Origin: Bauldia sp965232525 | Lineage (GTDB): Bacteria > Pseudomonadota > Alphaproteobacteria > Rhizobiales > Kaistiaceae | Direction of reading: 5' to 3' | NCBI RefSeq assembly: GCF_965232525.1 | Contig: NZ_OZ246980.1 | Coordinates: 1,736,001-1,800,000, forward strand | DNA length: 64,000 nt | Shown: in pieces, positions 35,357 to 44,275 of the stretch | Layout of the letters: each line of letters opens with the position of its first letter | How positions within the stretch are numbered: the first letter of the stretch is position 1 | Made by a program: the position numbers and the translations under genes | The notes under the pieces: generated by a model | Databases searched by the model: none | What the model was told of the DNA's origin: nothing | What the model saw: the letters and a program-made list of their open reading frames with translations, nothing else

Positions 35357-36016
35357 ATGGCCGCATTCATCTCTTTCGTTTCGGCGAACACGACAGGCAA
35401 GGGTAAGGGGGTTGGACCGCAAACGGGCCCGATCGAAGACACCAGCCCTTTCGAGTTCGAGGTCCCGTCCGGCAAGTACGTTCAGGAATATCGCGGCCTG
35501 TTCACCTACCCCATCGAAGGCATGCCGGAGGGAAGAGTGGAGCAGGTCGTCATCGACAAGAATGGGGCGCCGCAACAGTTCTGGAACGCCGGCGGCGACG
35601 ACTACGACGCGGCAAAGATCGCCGATATCCTCGTCAGCGGAAACGACAAGCAACTGGTCAAGTATCTGTTTCGGTCCGACGACGAGTTGGTCGGATCGCG
35701 ATTTGACGACCGGCTCGCGGGCTGGAAGGGCAAAGACCGCATCGACGGGGACCGAGGCAACGACAAGCTCTGGGGCGGCAACGGCGCGGACACATTCCGC
35801 TTCAACGAGACCTACGACAAGGACACGATCAAGGACTTTCAGCGCAACAAGGACACCATCGCGCTCGACAGCAACCTCGCCAAGAACTTCAAGCAGGTGA
35901 AGAAAGCAGCCGAAAAGTACGACAAGGGCGTCATCCTCGATTTCGGTTCGGACAAACTGAAGATCGAGGGGCTGAAAAAGAATCAGCTCGACACCGTCGA
36001 CTTCGACTTCGTTTGA
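35357..36016 (+). CDS. RTX-like calcium-binding protein, probably type I secreted
   Basis: 219 residues. No N-terminal signal. The first 100 residues are of unknown function (TSPFEFEVPSGKYVQEYRG). A short RTX block (GSRFDDRLAGWKGKDRIDGD..GNDKLWGGNGADTFRF, about 112-150) is followed by a lysine-rich tail ending VDFDFV, the kind of hydrophobic C-terminus used by type I secretion. No secretion genes are nearby. It is convergent with the peptide/PatG-like locus across a strong hairpin. Confidence 0.82.
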   Translation: MAAFISFVSANTTGKGKGVGPQTGPIEDTSPFEFEVPSGKYVQEYRGLFTYPIEGMPEGRVEQVVIDKNGAPQQFWNAGGDDYDAAKIADILVSGNDKQLVKYLFRSDDELVGSRFDDRLAGWKGKDRIDGDRGNDKLWGGNGADTFRFNETYDKDTIKDFQRNKDTIALDSNLAKNFKQVKKAAEKYDKGVILDFGSDKLKIEGLKKNQLDTVDFDFV

Positions 36017-36041
36017 GGGTCGGCAACGGTGAAACACTGAG

Positions 36042-36072
36042 CACCCCGCCGGACAGGTGATCCGGCGGGGTG
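36042..36072. terminator. Strong hairpin between RTX-like gene and peptide gene
   Basis: A perfect 12 bp stem, arms CACCCCGCCGGA and TCCGGCGGGGTG, around a 7-base loop. It lies between convergent stops and probably ends transcription both ways; there is no T-run. Confidence 0.7.
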
Positions 36073-36091
36073 TGTTGGGCGAGGTCCGCCG

Positions 36092-36274
36092 CTATCCGCC
36101 GAGGCTGGCCGCGATCCGAGGACAAACAATTTTGCAGATGGCGCCCATCGGGAATGGCAGCGCACCGCAAATGGTGTCGCATAAGTCGGATGGCATGACA
36201 CCTTGCTTCGCCTTGGCCATCAGGATCGAGCGGTTTGCTCGGTCGATGGGGGCAGCTTGAATGGGCATATTCAT
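36092..36274 (-). CDS. 60-residue twin-CX3C peptide, candidate RiPP precursor
   Basis: Starts at ATG 36274 (MNMPIQAAPIDRANRS) with an excellent AAGGAGA site; an upstream in-frame ATG lacks one. Four Cys are spaced C32-x3-C36-x10-C47-x3-C51 (LCDTICG ... GAICKIVC), and the C-terminus is IAASLGG. No membrane anchor or Sec signal. Residues 1-30 are polar and basic and could be a leader; 31-60 a hydrophobic Cys-rich core. CX3C pairs are typical of disulfide-pinned helical hairpins. It lies about 120 bp downstream of, and on the same strand as, a PatA/PatG-type protease, the enzyme class that trims and cyclises cyanobactin precursors. It has no resemblance to the usual cyanobactin leader. A precursor role is inference. 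Confidence 0.65.
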   Translation of the reverse strand: MNMPIQAAPIDRANRSILMAKAKQGVMPSDLCDTICGALPFPMGAICKIVCPRIAASLGG

Positions 36275-36396
36275 GATGGTCTCCTTCGACTGACTTGAAG
36301 ATCGACGGCGATCCTCCTGATGCGTGGCCAAGATGCGCATATCTCGCGCGTACCCGCCGAAGCGCTGCCACGCAAAGCGCGACGGCAGATGGCTTG

Positions 36397-38556
36397 CTAG
36401 AACGTCGTCCAGTGGCGTGGCTTACCGATCGGCACAGGAACGACGTCGTTGACATCGATGGTGTAGAAATAGACTTCGCGTGGTCGCGTGGTCGGATTTG
36501 TTGGATCGAAGAACGTCATCTTCACATCCCAACAATCCGAGTCAGGCCGCATGACCGGGCTCCGCATGACCTCGAATTTCTCGATGTGGATATTGCGGTC
36601 GCGCATCTTCACGAAGATCTCGTTCGCCTGAAACGCGTTTGTGGCGGCGTAGTTTAGCGCGCGGTCGCGCGGCTCTCGTCCAAGGTTCCGCAGTTCTTCG
36701 TAGATGCGATTCAGGAACGTCTCAAGCCCACGGCGCGGGTCGAAGGGCGCGCCATCCAGGTCCCTCCTGGTTGAGTCTTTTGGTTCGGCTGGGCTGAGTG
36801 CATCAACAAGCGCCTGCGTGGACCAGGCAGCCATTCCGCCCAACGCCGGCTGAACTGTCGGAATGACCAGACCGTTAGCCAGTTCAACCTGACCGGTGAT
36901 GACACCCGGTACCGACATCCGTTCGATCGGCGGTGGCGGCTTCTTCCTTGAGCCTCGTCCACCTTGGCTGCCTGAAGTATCTCCAGCGGCAACCGCGGAG
37001 CTCGTCTGAGCATCCAGGACGTCGACCAGCGACCCATACGTTTCCTCGAGATAGTAGTCATGCGGCTTGATCGCGTAGATAGGCGTCCCGTTCAGATTCA
37101 GGGTCCACGTGATCGCAGGTGAATGCGGTGGCGACTCGCGCAGGAACGCCACCATGTCGACGGGGTTCAGTGCCGACGGTTGGCGGTCGCCGACCGAAAT
37201 CCGGTTCTCCAGCTGGCTCTGGATCGAATCCAGCCGCTCCTCATTGCCGAAGTCGTAGCCGAGCTTGCCGAGAGCGAACACAAGCTGCCGTGGCCCGGCA
37301 GCCGCGGCGCAGTCATCGCAGCAGGCGGCCGGCTGAAGCGTTTCGGCATCCGAAACCGACGGGCCGACGGCGGTTCGCACCTCGGACGCTGGCGGAAGTA
37401 CTTCGGCCACCGCCGTCGGTGTCGCGACCGCGGGTTGCGCGACAGGCTCGGGCAATCCCGCTGGCTGCAGCCCGCCGAGCGTCCGGGTCAGGCCGGCCAC
37501 CGCGGCTTCGATCGACTTCAGTTGCTCCGCCATCGCCTGGATCGCGGCGCCCTCGCCTTGCTGCTGGGCATCAGTGTGGTTTTGGTCCATTGCTCTGCTC
37601 CAGATTGGCTCGTTCGCGTGTTGGGGTCGCCGGCCGGACTCGGCCGGCTGATAGGAAGACGCCTCGGCGTCCAGGCGTTGCAGTGCTCCGTCCAGATTGA
37701 GGGCGCCTGCAAGGAAGCGTTCGCATTGATCGGCGCTTGACGGGTCGCAGCGGTCGGCGCCGTCGACGATGGCTTGCATCACCGCCTGGCCGTCGGCCGG
37801 CGCGCCCCGTTTCGTCTGGCGCGCCATCATCAGTGCCGATATCCCGGCGACCAGCGGCGTGGCGAAACTCGTTCCGCTCATTGGCGTCGTCCCGCCGCTC
37901 GCCGCCGCGCCGATGATGCCTGTACCCGGGGCCAGCACCCCGCGATTGCGGTAGGCGGCGCCCCAGTTGGAGAAGCCGACCGGTCGGCCGGCCTCGTCCA
38001 TCGCGCCGACGACAAGCACGCCGGGCAGTGCCGCCGGAACTTGTAGGCAGTCGCAGCCGTCGTTGCCGGCCGCTGCGACGACCAGCGCTCCGGCGTCGAT
38101 GCACCGGCGAACGGCATCCTGGAGGTGAGGGCTAGCGGTCCCGTTGTGGGACAGACGGCCAGCGCTGACATTGATGACCTGCGCGCCGGCTTCCAGTGCA
38201 GCTTCCAATGCCCGGGCGAGGTCGACTTCCGAACACGGCCGAATGTCGCCGTCCGCCGTATCGGAGAAGATCGGAACCAGGACTCCTCGGCATGTAGGAG
38301 CGATTCCGGTTACGGGTCCGCTCGGCTGGCCGAACAGGATGCTGGCGACATGGGTGCCGTGGGTTCGGCTCGGTGCCGCCGTGTCAGCGGCCCGGACACC
38401 CGCCGCGACGATGCTCATCTGCGCACCTTCGAACGCGGCATGGCCGACATCGACCGGCCCGTCGAGGACCGCGATCGTGATCTCCGAAGCATCGCCGCAG
38501 TCCGCCTGCAGTGCCTCGAGACCCTTGATCCGGTTGATGTTGGCGATGTTGGCCAA
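36397..38556 (-). CDS. S8 subtilisin-like protease of the PatA/PatG (cyanobactin maturation) family
   Basis: 719 residues. The subtilase domain (about 20-290) has the full triad: Asp32 in VLDGPVD, His66 in THGTHVAS, Ser230 in SGTSFATPL, with oxyanion Asn165. After a low-complexity linker carrying CCDDC, the C-terminal part matches the region peculiar to PatA/PatG proteases: QLVFALGKLGYDFGNEERLDS, WTLNLNGTPIYAIKP, VPGVITGQVELANG, and RPDSDCWDVKMTFFDP ... YTIDVNDVVPVPIG. The start is TTG 38556: it follows GGGGAAG and an in-frame TGA lies just upstream. No signal peptide. In cyanobactin pathways such proteases cut leader or follower and may macrocyclise. The likely substrate is the 60-residue peptide downstream. 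Confidence 0.9.
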   Translation of the reverse strand: MANIANINRIKGLEALQADCGDASEITIAVLDGPVDVGHAAFEGAQMSIVAAGVRAADTAAPSRTHGTHVASILFGQPSGPVTGIAPTCRGVLVPIFSDTADGDIRPCSEVDLARALEAALEAGAQVINVSAGRLSHNGTASPHLQDAVRRCIDAGALVVAAAGNDGCDCLQVPAALPGVLVVGAMDEAGRPVGFSNWGAAYRNRGVLAPGTGIIGAAASGGTTPMSGTSFATPLVAGISALMMARQTKRGAPADGQAVMQAIVDGADRCDPSSADQCERFLAGALNLDGALQRLDAEASSYQPAESGRRPQHANEPIWSRAMDQNHTDAQQQGEGAAIQAMAEQLKSIEAAVAGLTRTLGGLQPAGLPEPVAQPAVATPTAVAEVLPPASEVRTAVGPSVSDAETLQPAACCDDCAAAAGPRQLVFALGKLGYDFGNEERLDSIQSQLENRISVGDRQPSALNPVDMVAFLRESPPHSPAITWTLNLNGTPIYAIKPHDYYLEETYGSLVDVLDAQTSSAVAAGDTSGSQGGRGSRKKPPPPIERMSVPGVITGQVELANGLVIPTVQPALGGMAAWSTQALVDALSPAEPKDSTRRDLDGAPFDPRRGLETFLNRIYEELRNLGREPRDRALNYAATNAFQANEIFVKMRDRNIHIEKFEVMRSPVMRPDSDCWDVKMTFFDPTNPTTRPREVYFYTIDVNDVVPVPIGKPRHWTTF

Positions 38557-38696
38557 CGGCGCTTCCCCGGTTTTTCAGTCAGGGACGTTCCGTCTGCAAC
38601 GACGCCCCTTTTAGTTGCTCTATACTATATAAGTAACTCAAAGTTGTATCAAGGGCTAAAACAATCAGCGTTCGAAAGCGATCGACGAAATGATGT

Positions 38697-40358
38697 TCAG
38701 GTGCTGCCTGAGCCGCGTATGTCGGAGAGAGTTCGGCCGGGTGCGATCGCTTCCGGATCGATCCGAACATGGATGATGGTAGGCTTGCCGCTGTGAAGGC
38801 CGTTGTTGAAGGCCGTTGCGAACTCGGCCGTCGTCTCCACTGTCTCGCCATGGCCACCGTGGGCGCGGGCTAGGGCCGCGAAGTCCGGATTGGTCAAATC
38901 GGTGGCGATCGCCCGGTCGGGATAGTCCCGTTCCTGATGCATCCGGATTGTCCCGTGCATGCGGTTGTCAACGACGACAACGATGACGTGCGCATCTTCC
39001 TGGACCGCCGTCGCGAACTCCTGCCCGGTCATCTGGAAGCAGCCGTCCCCGGCGAAAGCGACCACGATCCGGTTCGGATTCTCCAGTTTGGCCGCGATCG
39101 CTGCCGGTAGCCCGTAGCCCATCGATCCTGAAGTCGGCGCCAGCTGGGTGCCGGGCAGGCGGTAGCGAAAGAAGCGATGCAGCCAGGCGGAGTAGTTGCC
39201 GGCGCCGTTGGTGAGTACCGCGTCGTCGGGCAGGCGCTCGCGCAGCCAGCCGGCGATCTCGGCGAGCTGCACCGGGCCCGGATTGCCGATCGGAGAGCTC
39301 CAGTTGCGATAGGCCAGGTGGGCGGCTTCGGTTTCCGCGCGCCACCGGATAGCGGTTGGCGGCTCGAGCCCCTCCAGTGCGGCGGCGAAGGCAACCGGGC
39401 TGGCGTGGATCGCTAAATCTGGACGATACACCCGTCCCAGTTCTTCTGCGCCGGGATGGACGTGAACCAGGGTCTGTGCCGGCTCGGGAATAGCGATGTG
39501 GCCATAGCTGGCCGAGGCCATTTCGCTCATGCGGCCACCGACGAGAAGCAGGAGGTCGGCCGTGCGGACGCGCTCCGCAAGGGCCGGATTGATGCCGATC
39601 CCGACATCTCCTGCGTAGTTGGGGTGCTCGTTGTCGAACAGTGTCTGCCGCCGGAACGAGCATCCGATCTGCAGGTCGAACCGTTCGGCGAAGCGTCGGA
39701 CACTGGCGATAGCGTTGGGCGTCCACCGTGGTCCGCCGAGCACGACCATCGGCCGCTCGGCCCGCCACAGCAGCTTCTGCAGCTCGGCCATCTGGTTGAG
39801 GCCGGGATAAGTTTCGACTTGCCGCCACGGTTCCGCGTCGGCGACGTCGGCTTCGTCGCGAAGCATATCCTCCGGTAGTCCCAGCACGACCGGACCTGGC
39901 CGACCGCTGGTCGCTTCGTGAAACGCGCGGCTCAGGAATTCGGGGATACGCTCCGTCCGGTCGATTTCGGCGACCCACTTGGCCACTTCCCCGAAGAACG
40001 CTTTGATGTTGATCTCCTGGAACGCCTCGCGTTCGCGGATCGCTCGCCCGACTTGCCCGAGCAGCAGGATCATCGGTGTCGAGTCCTGACGTCCGATGTG
40101 AAGCCCGGCCGAGGCGTTGGTGGCGCCCGGTCCACGAGTGGCCATCACGATCCCTGGACGCCCGGTGAGTTTACCCCAGGCCTCCGCCGCCATCGCCGCG
40201 CCGCCCTCCTGCCGGAAGGTCGTGACCGCAATGGGCGAATCGTACAGGGCATCGAGGAGGGCCAGATAGCTTTCGCCGGGCACGCAGAAAGCGCGCGTGA
40301 CCGCATTGCGATGGAGCGCGTCGGCCAGAATGCGGCCGCCGGTACGAGGTTTGATCAT
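38697..40358 (-). CDS. Thiamine-pyrophosphate enzyme of the acetolactate synthase (IlvB) family
   Basis: 553 residues. The N-terminal PYR domain (CVPGESYLALLDAL with the catalytic Glu), the central domain and the TPP-binding motif GDGCFQMTGQEFATAVQEDA... ending in VVDNRMHGTIR are intact. Family members include acetolactate synthase, benzoylformate decarboxylase and oxalyl-CoA decarboxylase; the lack of an adjacent small subunit argues against the biosynthetic acetolactate synthase. About 100 bp separates it from the permease gene of the importer upstream, so co-transcription with that transporter is possible. Confidence 0.88.
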   Translation of the reverse strand: MIKPRTGGRILADALHRNAVTRAFCVPGESYLALLDALYDSPIAVTTFRQEGGAAMAAEAWGKLTGRPGIVMATRGPGATNASAGLHIGRQDSTPMILLLGQVGRAIREREAFQEINIKAFFGEVAKWVAEIDRTERIPEFLSRAFHEATSGRPGPVVLGLPEDMLRDEADVADAEPWRQVETYPGLNQMAELQKLLWRAERPMVVLGGPRWTPNAIASVRRFAERFDLQIGCSFRRQTLFDNEHPNYAGDVGIGINPALAERVRTADLLLLVGGRMSEMASASYGHIAIPEPAQTLVHVHPGAEELGRVYRPDLAIHASPVAFAAALEGLEPPTAIRWRAETEAAHLAYRNWSSPIGNPGPVQLAEIAGWLRERLPDDAVLTNGAGNYSAWLHRFFRYRLPGTQLAPTSGSMGYGLPAAIAAKLENPNRIVVAFAGDGCFQMTGQEFATAVQEDAHVIVVVVDNRMHGTIRMHQERDYPDRAIATDLTNPDFAALARAHGGHGETVETTAEFATAFNNGLHSGKPTIIHVRIDPEAIAPGRTLSDIRGSGST

Positions 40359-40458
40359 GCGTTTGTCCGTTGAGGGACCGCCGTCGGTGAAACTCGCCTG
40401 AACCTATCAGGCAGCGGACCCTGGACAAGGTTCAAGTGAGCAGTATCGATCGGCAAGC

Positions 40459-41232
40459 CTACGTCGCCGCAAAACCGGTAGAACGGTGCGCCCAGCCAGT
40501 CATTCGTTTCTCCAACCACGCCATGACCGCGTACATGGCGATGCCTTCGACCGCGAGGATAACCAGACCGGCGAAGACCAGCGGCACGTTGAACTGGGCT
40601 TGCGCCTGGAGCATCAGGTTGCCGATTCCGTGGTTGGAGGCGATCGATTCGGAGATCACCGATCCAACGAACGCCAGAGTGATTGCGACCTTGAGCGAGC
40701 CGAAGAAGTAAGGCAGGGCGCGGGGAATCCCGACTTTTCGCATGATGTCGAGCTTGGAGGCGCCGAGTGCTTTGAGCACGTCCTCCAGTTCCGGCTCGAT
40801 GGTGGCAAGCCCGGTGGCGACGTTGACCACAATCGGGAAGAACGAGATCAGGAACGCCGTGATCACCGCCGGCACCGCGCCGATCCCGAACCACAGGACG
40901 AGTATCGGCACCACGGCGACCTTGGGGATCGCATTGAAGCCGATCATCAGCGGGTAAAGCCCCGCGTAGATCGTGCGCGACCAGCCAATGAACAGGCCGA
41001 GGGCCAGGCCAAAGGCAACGGCCATCAAGAATCCCACCATCGTCGTGCCGAGGGTAAACAGCGACTCGAACCAGATCGCGTCACGGAACTGGATGATCGC
41101 TCCAACCACTGCCGTCGGCGGTGGCAGAACGAATTGCGGAATCGCGAAGACTTCGACCGCCCCTTGCCAAACGATGATCATGCCGATGACGAACAACCAC
41201 GGCGCGGCGCGAATGGCTAACGACGACGGCAT
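40459..41232 (-). CDS. ABC transporter permease (SsuC/TauC/ThiX type)
   Basis: 257 residues, about six membrane helices, with the cytoplasmic docking loop TIEPELEDVLKALGASKLDIMRKVGIPRALPYFF. The start shares one base with the ATPase stop (TAATG), so the two are coupled. Together with the ATPase and the two NMT1-type binding proteins upstream it forms an importer of the nitrate/sulfonate/pyrimidine-precursor class. The ligand cannot be read from sequence. Confidence 0.92.
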   Translation of the reverse strand: MPSSLAIRAAPWLFVIGMIIVWQGAVEVFAIPQFVLPPPTAVVGAIIQFRDAIWFESLFTLGTTMVGFLMAVAFGLALGLFIGWSRTIYAGLYPLMIGFNAIPKVAVVPILVLWFGIGAVPAVITAFLISFFPIVVNVATGLATIEPELEDVLKALGASKLDIMRKVGIPRALPYFFGSLKVAITLAFVGSVISESIASNHGIGNLMLQAQAQFNVPLVFAGLVILAVEGIAMYAVMAWLEKRMTGWAHRSTGFAAT

Positions 41233-42014
41233 TACTGGCGTGCCTTGACGATATGGTCGCGCAACTCGTGCACCATATCCTGGAACGGAGCGGTGTAGGT
41301 CAGCTCCAGATCGCGGGGCCGGGGGAAGTCGACCTTGCGCTCGACCAGGATATGACCGGGACGCGCCGACATGACGAAGATGCGGTCGGCGAGAAAGGTC
41401 GCTTCACGCAAGTCGTGGGTGACAAGAATGATGGTGACGTGGCTCTCGGCGTGGATGTCGCGGATGACGCACCACAGCTCTTCGCGGGTGAATGCGTCGA
41501 GTGCGCCGAACGGCTCGTCGAGCATGAGCAACTGCGGCTCGTGCACCAGCGCCCGACACAGCGAAGCGCGCATCTGCATACCGCCCGAGAGTTCCCACGG
41601 ATACTTCTCGCCGGCACCCTCGAGCCCGACATGGGCGAGAAGGTCTTCGCCGCGGCGGCGATAGGCATCACGCTCACGGCGGATACGGCTACGGTGCGGC
41701 TCGACGATCTCGAGCGGCAACAGCACGTTGTCGATGGTCTTGCGCCACGGTAGCAAAGTCGGCGCCTGAAACGCCATGCCGGCGATCTTCACCGGCTTGT
41801 CCACCACCTCGCCCGCGACGGTGACCACCCCGCTCTGTGGAAACTGCAGGCCGGTCGCCAGTTTCATCAGTGTCGACTTGCCGCAACCGGACGGTCCGAC
41901 GACCGCGGCGAATTCGCCACGGTCGACGGCGAGCGTCAAATCATCGACGGCAAGCGTCGCATCGGTTCCGCCATAGGCGTGGCGGACGTGCTCGAGGGTG
42001 ACGAAACCGCGCAC
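41232..42014 (-). CDS. ABC transporter ATPase (SsuB/TauB/ThiZ type)
   Basis: 260 residues from GTG 42014 (MRGFVTLEHVRHAYGG). Walker A GPSGCGKST, the Q-loop AFQAPTLLPWRKT, signature LSGGMQMRASLCRAL and Walker B LLMLDEPFGALDA are typical of the SsuB/TauB group. It starts 19 bp after the binding-protein stop and overlaps the permease start. Energises the import system encoded around it. Confidence 0.93.
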   Translation of the reverse strand: MRGFVTLEHVRHAYGGTDATLAVDDLTLAVDRGEFAAVVGPSGCGKSTLMKLATGLQFPQSGVVTVAGEVVDKPVKIAGMAFQAPTLLPWRKTIDNVLLPLEIVEPHRSRIRRERDAYRRRGEDLLAHVGLEGAGEKYPWELSGGMQMRASLCRALVHEPQLLMLDEPFGALDAFTREELWCVIRDIHAESHVTIILVTHDLREATFLADRIFVMSARPGHILVERKVDFPRPRDLELTYTAPFQDMVHELRDHIVKARQ

Positions 42015-42033
42015 AGTTTCCGCGAACGGTCCG

Positions 42034-43068
42034 TTAGTCCAGGGCGCGCTCGTCTTCGGCCGGGAGGAAGCTCGGGTCGAACACGTCGCCAGGCTCGGGT
42101 TTGGAGGCGAAGGTGAAGGTCAGGCCGATCTGGTCGATCGCGCTATCCATTCGATCCGTATCGATGGCGCCAAGGCCGTTTTCTTTGACCTCGTCGGTCA
42201 CGACGTTCTGATTGATCGCCATCTGGAGACGTTCGAGCTCGGTCTCCTTGTCGAGGATCGCGTTGGCGTCGAGCACGTAGTCCACCGCGGCTTCCGGATC
42301 GGCGATCGTTTCCTTGACGGCCTTGTTGAGCGCCCGCAGGAACCCTTTGACCGCCTCCGGGTTCTCCTCGGCGAAGGCCGGCGAGACGATGATCGTGTTG
42401 CCATAGAGATCGACGCCGTGATCCGCCATCAGCAGGACAGCGATGTCGTCGACCGGCACGTTGTTGGCTTTAAGGTTGATGAACGACGAGAACGAGAACC
42501 CGGTGATTGCATCGACATCGCCGGCTGCCAGCATCGGCTCGCGGACTGGGAAGCCGACGTTTTCGATGGTGACGGAGTCCGCGTCGATATCATTCGCCTC
42601 AACGAAGATCGGCCATTGCGCGTAGGCGCCGTCGGGGGCCGGCGCGCCGAGGGTCTTGCCTTCAAGGTCGCCCGGCTCCGAAATGCCGAGGCTCCTGCGA
42701 CCGACGATCGCGAACGGCGGTTTGTTGTAGACGATGTAGATCGACTTGATCGGCGTATCCGGATTCTGGTCGTTGAACTTGATCACTGAGTTGATATCGC
42801 CGAAGCCCATATCGTAGACGCCCGAGGCGACCCGATTGATCGGCTCGACCGAACCGGCGCCGGTATCGATGCTGACGTCGAGGCCTTCCGCATCGAAATA
42901 GCCCTTCTCCTCGGCGAGCAGGAACGGGGCAGCCGGGCCTTCGAACTTCCAGTCGAGCGAAAAGTCGATGTCGGTATCCGCCAGCGCCGGGGCGCTGAAG
43001 CCCAGGACGGCAACGGTGGCAAGGAACGCGCCGCGGGGCGGCCGGGATTTCAAGCAAAAAGACGGCAT
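42034..43068 (-). CDS. NMT1/ThiY-like substrate-binding protein, paralogue A
   Basis: 344 residues from ATG 43068 after GGAGAAAC. Signal peptide (GAFLATVAVLGFSAPALA), mature start DTDIDFSLDWKFEGPAAPF, then GYFDAEGLDVSIDTGAGS, the layout of THI5/NMT1-like proteins that bind pyrimidines, sulfonates or similar. It is closely related to the next protein along its whole length. It is directly upstream of the ATPase gene (19 bp), so it is the likely primary binding protein. Confidence 0.92.
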   Translation of the reverse strand: MPSFCLKSRPPRGAFLATVAVLGFSAPALADTDIDFSLDWKFEGPAAPFLLAEEKGYFDAEGLDVSIDTGAGSVEPINRVASGVYDMGFGDINSVIKFNDQNPDTPIKSIYIVYNKPPFAIVGRRSLGISEPGDLEGKTLGAPAPDGAYAQWPIFVEANDIDADSVTIENVGFPVREPMLAAGDVDAITGFSFSSFINLKANNVPVDDIAVLLMADHGVDLYGNTIIVSPAFAEENPEAVKGFLRALNKAVKETIADPEAAVDYVLDANAILDKETELERLQMAINQNVVTDEVKENGLGAIDTDRMDSAIDQIGLTFTFASKPEPGDVFDPSFLPAEDERALD

Positions 43069-43205
43069 CGGTTTCTCCAAGTGGCACCGCGCAAAGCCTG
43101 CGCACAAGCGCCGGGATTTGCAAGTTCTATGCCGTCGAACAATGGGCTTCGCGGTGCCAATCGACGACGATCGTGATGAGAAACGGGGCAGTCTCTGTCG
43201 TCGCT

Positions 43206-44231
43206 TTAGTCGACCAAGCGTTTTTGCCGGGCGGGCAGGAACCGCGGGTCAAAGGCGATATCGGCTTGTGGCTTAGCTGAGAACGCGGTGACGGAATCGA
43301 GTTGGTCGATCGCATCATTCAGCCTGTCGGTATCTACGTCGCCGAGGCCGTTGGCGCGGACCTCCCCGGTGACGATGTTCTGGTCGATTGCCAGTTTGAG
43401 CTTCGCAAGTTCGGTTTCGCGGTCGAGCAGGGCGTTGGCGGCCAGTACGTGATCGATGGCTGCCTCCGGGTCGTCGATCGTTTCCTTCAGTGCCCGGTTG
43501 AAGGCCCGCAGGAAGCCCTCGACGGCTTGCTGGTTATCCGCCGCAAACGCTGGCGAGACGATGACGGCGTTTCCGTAGAGGTCGAGACCGTGATCGGCGA
43601 GCGGCATCACGACGATATCGTCCTCCGGGATGCCGCTCGCCATGACCCCGAACAACGCCGACAGCGTGAAGCCGGTGATCGCGTCGACCCTGCCCGCCGC
43701 AAGCAGCGGCACACGGACCGGGAATCCAACATTCTGAATTGCTACAGTGGCCGGGTCGATGCCGTTCTCGGCGGCGAAAATCGGCCAATGGGTGAAGCTT
43801 GCGTCGGTGACCGGCGCGCCGAGCGTCTTGCCTTCCAGATCCGCCGGCGACGACACGCCGCGGCTCTTGCGCCCGATGATGGCGAATGCCGGCTTGTTGT
43901 AGACCATGTAGACCGGCTTGATCGGCGTCGTCGGGTTCTGATCGTTGAACCGGATCGCAGCGCTTAGGTCGCCGAAACCCATGTCGTACGCCCGGGAAGC
44001 GACGCGGTTGATCGACTCGATTGACCCACTGCCGGTGTCAATCGTGACGTTCAGCCCCTCTTCGGCGAAATAGCCTTTGTCTCGTGCGATCAGGAATGGG
44101 GCCGCCGGTCCCTCGATAGCCCAATCGAGGGTGAAACGGATGGGTGTTTCGGCGCGTGCGGGCGTCGCGAGCACCGCCATGGCCGCCAAACCGGCCACGG
44201 CGCCTCTTCCAATGACCTTCAGGGGTCGCAA
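43206..44231 (-). CDS. NMT1/ThiY-like substrate-binding protein, paralogue B
   Basis: 341 residues from TTG 44231, which follows AAGGAG; no ATG gives a complete signal peptide. Signal ends about TPARA, mature start ETPIRFTLDWAIEGPAAPF. Motifs run parallel to paralogue A (NRVASRAYDMGFGDL, HGLDLYGNAVIVSPAFA), with differences in the ligand-pocket segments, so the pair may widen the range of one importer. First gene of the transporter run. Confidence 0.9.
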   Translation of the reverse strand: MRPLKVIGRGAVAGLAAMAVLATPARAETPIRFTLDWAIEGPAAPFLIARDKGYFAEEGLNVTIDTGSGSIESINRVASRAYDMGFGDLSAAIRFNDQNPTTPIKPVYMVYNKPAFAIIGRKSRGVSSPADLEGKTLGAPVTDASFTHWPIFAAENGIDPATVAIQNVGFPVRVPLLAAGRVDAITGFTLSALFGVMASGIPEDDIVVMPLADHGLDLYGNAVIVSPAFAADNQQAVEGFLRAFNRALKETIDDPEAAIDHVLAANALLDRETELAKLKLAIDQNIVTGEVRANGLGDVDTDRLNDAIDQLDSVTAFSAKPQADIAFDPRFLPARQKRLVD

Positions 44232-44275
44232 GCGCCCGCTCCTTGATAGTCGAGACAGGGCGGAGCCCAGGGCCG

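Noticed and set aside
36092..36274. Classical cyanobactin precursor
   Set aside because: No leader or recognition sequences of the usual cyanobactin type and no heterocyclase nearby; kept only as a protease-linked candidate.
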